Under the pieces are notes generated by a model. It had not been told where the DNA came from. It saw only the letters and a list, made by a program, of their open reading frames with translations, and made no database searches. The position numbers and the translations under genes are program-made. This document shows positions 61,240 through 64,000 of a DNA stretch of 64,000 nt, in pieces. Every line of letters starts with the position of its first letter. The stretch's first letter is position 1. Source of the stretch: RGIG4097 sp964599875 (GTDB taxonomy: Bacteria; Bacillota; Clostridia; Christensenellales; CAG-917); assembly GCA_964599875.1 (NCBI GenBank), contig CAZRHE010000009.1, positions 1-64,000 on the forward strand, read 5' to 3'.

Positions 61240-61905
61240 ATGAGCACACAAACAATTGGCGACAGAATAAGAGAATGCAGGTTAAAGCTCGGTTTATCAG
61301 GAGCTGAACTTGCAAAAAAAGTTGGCATACCAAAGTCAACCATGTTTAGATATGAAGGCGCATATAGCGATAATATTCCAATAGATATTATTCGACCGCT
61401 GGCGCAAGTGCTCCAAACGACTCCAGAATATCTCATGGGCTGGGATGAGGAAGAGAAAAAACCGAAGAAGAACATTTACGACTATGCGAACGTCTACCCT
61501 CTCGAACCCTACGTCAAACTTCCCGTCCTCGGAATCATCCGTGCGGGACAGCCTATCTGCACCGACCAAAACAGTTACGATGACTGGGAGTTCGCCGATG
61601 CAAAGTACAACGACGGCGAGCATTATATGTTGCGCGTTCAAGGCGACAGCATGTCACCCACCATTCCGAGCGGGTCTATTGCTATAATCAGGGTTCAGAA
61701 CACCGCCGAAAAAGGACAAATCGTCGCGTTCGCGCTTGACGGTGAGTATGCAACTCTCAAACGTTACTTCCCGCAGCCCGACGGGTCTATCTTGCTCCGC
61801 GCGGACAACCCGAACGCAGATAGTTACGTCGTGACGCAAGAACAAATCAAGAACAACGAGGCGTTCATCCTCGGCATATGCCGTAGTTATAAGGTGAATT
61901 TATGA
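61240..61905 (+). CDS. CI-like phage repressor with S24 self-cleavage domain
   Basis: A 221-residue lysogeny repressor. XRE HTH: residues 7-45 (GLSGAELAKKVGIPKSTMFRYE). S24/LexA-like domain: cleavage site Ala102-Gly103 (IIRAGQP), nucleophile Ser137 in GDSMSP and Lys174 in ATLKRY, with the same 37-residue Ser-Lys distance as LexA. The prophage should therefore be induced by RecA activation on DNA damage. TTGAGG precedes the ATG at 61240. It overlaps the next gene by 4 nt, so two unknown genes share its transcript. Confidence 0.93.
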   Translation: MSTQTIGDRIRECRLKLGLSGAELAKKVGIPKSTMFRYEGAYSDNIPIDIIRPLAQVLQTTPEYLMGWDEEEKKPKKNIYDYANVYPLEPYVKLPVLGIIRAGQPICTDQNSYDDWEFADAKYNDGEHYMLRVQGDSMSPTIPSGSIAIIRVQNTAEKGQIVAFALDGEYATLKRYFPQPDGSILLRADNPNADSYVVTQEQIKNNEAFILGICRSYKVNL

Positions 61906-62639
61906 AAAATCAAAGTTTGCCACCATCAATTGAATACTACTCGACGAAACACTTTTTCGCACGCTATAAAGCCGTTTTTGATGAATGGAACGCTAAAAAC
62001 AAGCACATGAAATTCATCATACGAAAAAGTTCATCTACTCCTCGAGTTACAATTGATAGTACGAGAAAATTAACCGAAATCATAATAAATTCACAGCCAA
62101 ACCGATACGAATACAGACAACTCAACGAATACAGACAACTCTTGGTTTCCGCTCCTGACAATTGTTTGTATTCATCTTGCCTAGAAGTGTTTGAAGATGA
62201 AAACGGAATTGTCGAAAAAATTTTTATTACAACATATATAGACAAAAACAAAAAAGCGCGCCTTATGCCAATATCATTCGGGCGTTTTGCTCAAAAAAGG
62301 GAAGATGCCATTAACGAGTTTCACGAAAGCGTGTGCATGACGCAACAAGCATCTCTTGCAATAGCATTGTTTTGTAAAGATAAAGACATAATTATTCCAA
62401 TTATACAACAGCTCGGCAAGCTACACGTAGAGTGGAAATATCAGGCATACGAACAAGACGAGACAAAATATCGAAACGGAACCATTAATTGCATAAAAAC
62501 ATTTTGCCGCAATCCATTTGAGTTTGTAAATCATGAAATACATTCAAGTTCACACCGAGACGAATGGAAGTTCACAATAGACATAAGAAAGTATATCAAA
62601 GAACTATATCTCCAACACGGGATTGAAGTATCAGAATAA
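61902..62639 (+). CDS. Unidentified lysogeny-operon protein
   Basis: A 245-residue soluble protein I do not recognise. It has a basic N-terminal half (MKFIIRKSSSTPRVTIDS), YRQLNEYRQLL, a long helix and a C-terminal FRNPFEFVNHE-like stretch. Its codon use is AT-richer than the structural genes. It overlaps the repressor by 4 nt, so it is expressed in the lysogen, like genes for immunity, exclusion or anti-phage defence. Confidence 0.6.
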   Translation: MKNQSLPPSIEYYSTKHFFARYKAVFDEWNAKNKHMKFIIRKSSSTPRVTIDSTRKLTEIIINSQPNRYEYRQLNEYRQLLVSAPDNCLYSSCLEVFEDENGIVEKIFITTYIDKNKKARLMPISFGRFAQKREDAINEFHESVCMTQQASLAIALFCKDKDIIIPIIQQLGKLHVEWKYQAYEQDETKYRNGTINCIKTFCRNPFEFVNHEIHSSSHRDEWKFTIDIRKYIKELYLQHGIEVSE

Positions 62640-62665
62640 CAAAATTTCAATTAAAGGGGGAAATC

Positions 62666-63343
62666 ATGGTAAAGGAAGAATTAAAAAGAATATATGGTAT
62701 TAGAGCCTTCAAAGAAGGCTTTATGAAGGAGCATAAACTACAACAGCAAACACAATACAAACTCCCGCGTTGCGTAAACAAGGTAGTACTGGCTAAGCCG
62801 ATGCCAATAGCATTTCTTCCTCAGAAGTACCGCATAGACGATTCAAGAGGACTATCCGCGCTCATAATCAACGGCAAGTCGATGAACGGTGAGATGATGA
62901 GTGATGAGATGATAAACGAAAGGCAAAGCCTATATACGGCATTGCTCAAAATAAACACAACTGACTACGGCGCAATTGAGACAATAGAATACTATACAGA
63001 GTTTAACGTTTATCCGTTTCTTCACAAACGCTTTAGCAAAAGAGTTCTGAAAGGCGCTATTACGTATCACCAGAGCGTACTCATGGGACACTTGCGTTCG
63101 ATATTTATGGGACTTTTTGAGAAGTCCGGCGCAACTCGCAAAACTTGCGATATTATAATTTTCTTGCTGATGAAAGCGACCAATGACGGGAGTGCGTCTT
63201 TACCGGTGGACGAGTTTGATTATCGACTTACCATTGCATACCAACCGGCGGATATCCCCTATCAAGGCGAAAGAGTTAAACTCCTCATCGACATGAAACC
63301 TCTTTATCAAAAGTGTTTGGAATCCGAGGAAAATGAGCAATAA
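62666..63343 (+). CDS. Unidentified lysogeny-operon protein
   Basis: A 225-residue soluble protein of unknown family. The central part has YYTEFNVYPFLHKRFSKRVLKGAITYHQS and a hydrophobic helix near residues 160-170, then a mixed C-terminal part with VDEFDYRLTIAYQP. AAAGGGGG precedes the ATG. It lies 26 bp after another unknown gene and overlaps the integrase by 11 nt. Together they occupy the usual site of prophage cargo between repressor and integrase. Confidence 0.55.
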   Translation: MVKEELKRIYGIRAFKEGFMKEHKLQQQTQYKLPRCVNKVVLAKPMPIAFLPQKYRIDDSRGLSALIINGKSMNGEMMSDEMINERQSLYTALLKINTTDYGAIETIEYYTEFNVYPFLHKRFSKRVLKGAITYHQSVLMGHLRSIFMGLFEKSGATRKTCDIIIFLLMKATNDGSASLPVDEFDYRLTIAYQPADIPYQGERVKLLIDMKPLYQKCLESEENEQ

Positions 63344-64000
63344 TTTTAAGTACAATATCCAAGCGAGAGAACTCAAAAGCGGTCGTAAAGTTTACGACGT
63401 GTTTTTCTATGTATACACGCCCGAAGGTCGCAAACATAAACGATTGTGTGGTTTTGAAACTAAAAAACTTGCAAAACAAGCGTACGAAAAGTATATCACG
63501 AATTTACTTGTTGCTCCTCAAAAGTATGAGGGCAAATACGTCGTCAGTTACGAAATTGCTCGACAAGAATACTTAAATGCGGTCCGCCCTAACATAAAAG
63601 AAAGTTCTTATTACGACTTCGTGCATAACGCAAAAGCGCATTATGACAAGTTCTTCGCAGGTCGAGATATGCGCTCGTTAACAAAACAAGACGTATACGC
63701 ATGGCAAGAACTATTGTGGGCTAAAAAGCACAACGGCAAACTTTATTCGCAAGCCTACTTATCAAAGATACACCAGCAATTTACGGCTTTCTATAGGTGG
63801 TGCGTGATGCACTATGAGTTTGACGATATTTTGGTCGGTGTCCAAATGCCAAAACGACGCGACAACAAAGAGCCTCGTCGCATATGGACTGAACACGATT
63901 TTGAAACGTTCATAGAAAGCGTGAGCACTCTTAAATATAAAGCCATATTCACAACGCTATTCTATTGCGGTTGTCGAATCGGCGAACTCCAAACTCTTAC
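63333..64000 (+). CDS. int: Tyrosine integrase (truncated by the window edge)
   Basis: First 222 residues of a tyrosine recombinase. An N-terminal arm-binding domain (VYTPEGRKHKRLCGFETKKLAKQAYE) is followed by a core-binding SAM-like domain (residues about 70-160) and the start of the catalytic domain, including the first catalytic arginine in CGCRIGELQTL. GAGGAAA precedes the ATG. The remainder and attR lie outside the window. Integration into ssrA fits this family. Confidence 0.9.
   Translation, partial: MSNNFKYNIQARELKSGRKVYDVFFYVYTPEGRKHKRLCGFETKKLAKQAYEKYITNLLVAPQKYEGKYVVSYEIARQEYLNAVRPNIKESSYYDFVHNAKAHYDKFFAGRDMRSLTKQDVYAWQELLWAKKHNGKLYSQAYLSKIHQQFTAFYRWCVMHYEFDDILVGVQMPKRRDNKEPRRIWTEHDFETFIESVSTLKYKAIFTTLFYCGCRIGELQTL

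Larger units (their letters stand above)
25763..64000. mobile_element. Podovirus-type prophage, right end outside the window
   Basis: A continuous set of phage genes from the attL-like site to the window edge. It has a lysogeny switch and integrase at the right, an early leftward operon, then terminase, portal, scaffold, capsid, adaptor, nozzle, appendage and ejection-type proteins. Tape measure, tube and sheath genes are missing, so the virion should be short-tailed. All structural genes have complete reading frames, so the element may be functional, although no endolysin is recognised. Confidence 0.95.

Overview
The window looks like the chromosome of an anaerobic, spore-forming Bacillota (class Clostridia or close relatives), probably gut-associated. 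This rests on SpoIVA, a YtxC-like sporulation protein, RNase J, a split glycine cleavage P-protein (GcvPA/GcvPB), YitT and a DUF512 radical-SAM protein. I cannot name a species. The left 25 kb is ordinary chromosome. The rest, about 38 kb, is one prophage that runs off the right edge.

Chromosomal part (1-25.7 kb). On the minus strand come a tautomerase and an iron-sulfur flavoprotein-like gene (0.1-1.7 kb), spoIVA (1.8-3.3 kb), an aminotransferase (3.4-4.7 kb), and an RNase J / glycosyltransferase-like / DUF512 / Der operon (4.8-10.1 kb) with a clear promoter. Next are a YtxC-like gene and an ECF sigma / anti-sigma pair (10.3-12.2 kb). Two plus-strand genes follow, a GH3 beta-glucosidase and a YitT membrane protein (12.5-16.0 kb). 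A small Dabb protein precedes a six-gene operon lplA-lpdA-gcvT-gcvH-gcvPA-gcvPB (16.5-23.0 kb). This operon joins lipoate attachment to all four glycine-cleavage activities, and its transcript appears leaderless. A deoxyinosine glycosylase and pyrG close the block. A hairpin-rich intergenic stretch (25.4-25.7 kb) leads to the prophage border.

Prophage part (25.76 kb to beyond 64 kb). The left border looks like the displaced 3' end of a tmRNA gene (ssrA) with its terminator, so the body of ssrA should lie just past the right edge. At 60.8-61.9 kb is a lambda-like switch: a Cro-like gene on minus and a self-cleaving S24 repressor on plus, with shared operators. Repressor, two unidentified genes and a tyrosine integrase form the lysogeny operon. 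The early operon runs leftward: small HTH and accessory proteins, Gp157, Rad52/22, a NinB-like protein, GIY-YIG, a winged-helix protein, a DUF6291-type protein with in-gene 33-bp repeats, PcfK/PcfJ and a lipoprotein. It ends in a probable late activator at 53.8-54.1 kb. The late operon follows: terS, terL, portal, scaffold, N4-gp56-type capsid, adaptor, nozzle, appendage, membrane/holin candidates, a virion protein and a 2955-residue polyvalent protein. No tape measure, tube or sheath is present, so the phage is a podovirus.

The most unusual items are the giant multi-domain (peptidase, ADP-ribosyltransferase-like, MuF-C-like) protein with recurrent linker motifs, two tRNA-shaped genes with oversized anticodon loops, a repeated TGTCACA-type late-promoter element with fixed spacing to -10, in-gene iteron-like repeats, and the apparent lack of an endolysin.
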